Assembly: GCA_031264075.1 (NCBI GenBank)
Contig: JAISEO010000048.1
Span: forward strand, 1 to 42,847
Length of the DNA: 42,847 nt
Origin: Coriobacteriales bacterium
GTDB taxonomy: Bacteria > Actinomycetota > Coriobacteriia > Coriobacteriales > UBA8131
Reading direction: 5' to 3'
Shown: positions 42,287 to 42,847 of the stretch, piece after piece
Layout: every line of letters begins with the position of its first letter
Numbering within the stretch: position 1 is the first letter of the stretch
Translations under genes and position numbers: made by a program
Notes under the pieces: generated by a model
Seen by the model: only the letters and a program-made list of their open reading frames with translations
What the model was told of the DNA's origin: nothing
Databases searched by the model: none

Positions 42287-42365
42287 CTCCTCTGAGTTGT
42301 GGTACGCTGTGTAGCCGTGTTTTCTGTACGCTGTGTTATTCGTGTTTGATCGATATACCTTTTTT

Positions 42366-42441
42366 GGGCCGTTAGCTTAGTTGGTAGAGCAGGGGACTCT
42401 TAATCCCAAGGTCCGGGGTTCGAGTCCCCGACGGCCCACCA
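42366..42441 (+). tRNA. tRNA-Lys (anticodon CTT)
   Basis: A 76-nt cloverleaf with acceptor arms GGGCCGT and ACGGCCC, D-arm GCTT...GAGC, anticodon loop CTCTTAA giving CTT, T-arm CGGGG-TTCGAGT-CCCCG and an encoded CCA end. The anticodon stem has one G-A mismatch at its top (27:43). It reads lysine codon AAG. It lies 79 nt after rpsT. Confidence 0.96.
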
Positions 42442-42446
42442 CGTCG

Positions 42447-42596
42447 CAGCACACTTCGCTAAGCTCCGTTTCAGCCAAGAACGCTGAAACTGCGCGCGCT
42501 CCGTGGCTGCTCCTCTTCCCCACAACGCTCACTCGCTTACGCTCGCTCAAGCGTTGCGGGGGCCCCCGTGTTTACAGCACACTTCGCTAAGCTCCG
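42447..42596. repeat. 22-bp direct repeat pair
   Basis: CAGCACACTTCGCTAAGCTC plus CG is identical at 42447-42468 and 42575-42596, 128 nt apart. The interval contains the two strongest hairpins. Confidence 0.7.
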
Positions 42597-42811
42597 GGCA
42601 GCACTTACTTTACCCTCAAACTCCCATGTCACCCTTTGTGTTGCAGGCAAAGTAAGTGCCACCCGCAGTCGAGGAATCTTTGGCTGCGTATGAGCGCTCT
42701 ACCGTTTCTGTTGACTTTCCGCGCAGCTAACCTCACCCGGAGCGTCCGTAGGACGCGACAGTCACAGAGAACCCGAGGTAGATGCCTTGTTTGCCGAGGA
42801 ATATGTGTGTA

Positions 42812-42831
42812 CCAAAACCTATAGGTTTTGG
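42812..42831. repeat. Perfect 20-nt palindrome
   Basis: CCAAAACCTATAGGTTTTGG is fully self-complementary. It has no loop as DNA, so it is more like a dimeric operator or element end than an RNA terminator; no T-run follows. The gene it would serve lies beyond the window. Confidence 0.6.
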
Positions 42832-42847
42832 CACAGTCAAAAACACC

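Larger units (their letters stand above)
42442..42847. other. Structured non-coding region after tRNA-Lys
   Basis: No ORF here has a plausible product or start site. The region holds a 22-bp perfect direct repeat (42447-42468 and 42575-42596, beginning CAGCACACTTCGCTAAG) and four inverted repeats: GTTTCAGC/GCTGAAAC (42468-42490), CCCCACAACGCT/AGCGTTGCGGGG with one mismatch (42518-42561), GCACTTACTTT/AAAGTAAGTGC (42601-42659), and a perfect 20-nt palindrome (42812-42831). It could be a mobile-element or attachment border beside a tRNA gene, or a structured RNA. I cannot tell which. Confidence 0.5.

Noticed and set aside
42442-42847. CRISPR array after the tRNA
   Set aside because: Only two copies of a 22-bp repeat, 128 nt apart, with hairpins between; no regular spacer pattern and no cas genes.

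Overview
The window looks like chromosome of a moderately GC-rich anaerobic actinobacterium of class Coriobacteriia, most likely an Eggerthellaceae relative. This is inferred from gene content: a DmsABC-type molybdoenzyme next to a LuxR-type regulator fused to a many-pass membrane domain, a bifunctional Rel, a RecJ with an extra helicase half, the Asp23-FakA-RecG-RsmD-CoaD gene order, and a sortase-anchored repeat adhesin. No 16S or other decisive marker is present, so the genus is open.

Layout. 1-5.8 kb (minus strand) is a respiratory locus: an anchor subunit (dmsC), a Tat-exported molybdopterin catalytic subunit (dmsA) and two tandem four-cluster ferredoxins (dmsB and a second copy cut by the window edge). 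An AT-rich AbrB/PIN toxin-antitoxin pair sits on the opposite strand between dmsC and dmsA. 5.9-12.9 kb (plus strand) holds the membrane LuxR regulator, divergent from dmsC across an inverted repeat that is a good operator candidate, then a ferric-reductase-like membrane protein, a stand-alone LigD-type polymerase, a TMEM175-like channel and a DUF2339 membrane protein. 13.0-13.7 kb is an HI0073/HI0074-type nucleotidyltransferase/HEPN pair bracketed by two copies of a bipartite hairpin repeat. 13.8-23.9 kb (minus strand) carries class I aldolase, an EamA transporter, NAD synthase, a metallo-beta-lactamase fold hydrolase, bifunctional Rel and the RecJ-helicase fusion, several of them overlapping by 1-4 nt. 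24.0-24.9 kb is a zinc-ribbon membrane protein (plus). 24.9-30.8 kb (minus) is csp, then queH-queA-tgt and secD-secF. 31.0-35.9 kb is one 1636-residue LPxTG surface protein. 36.0-41.8 kb is coaD, rsmD, recG, fakA and asp23 (minus), with a remnant of an Rpn-type nuclease/transposase gene beside coaD. 42.0-42.4 kb is rpsT and tRNA-Lys(CTT). The last 400 nt have no convincing gene but are full of hairpins and repeats.

How the genes work together. The dms genes encode an anaerobic respiratory reductase probably controlled by the adjacent LuxR protein. queH, queA and tgt are late queuosine-modification steps and sit upstream of the SecDF translocation accessory. recJ, rel, MBL and nadE combine repair, stringent response and NAD synthesis. 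The asp23-to-coaD block is a conserved housekeeping run. The main oddities are an NAD synthase whose glutaminase half appears to have lost all three catalytic residues, the RecJ-helicase fusion, the repeat-bracketed HEPN/MNT module whose nucleotidyltransferase tail is encoded by the repeat, the dmsC reading frame without a normal start codon, and the structured region after the tRNA.
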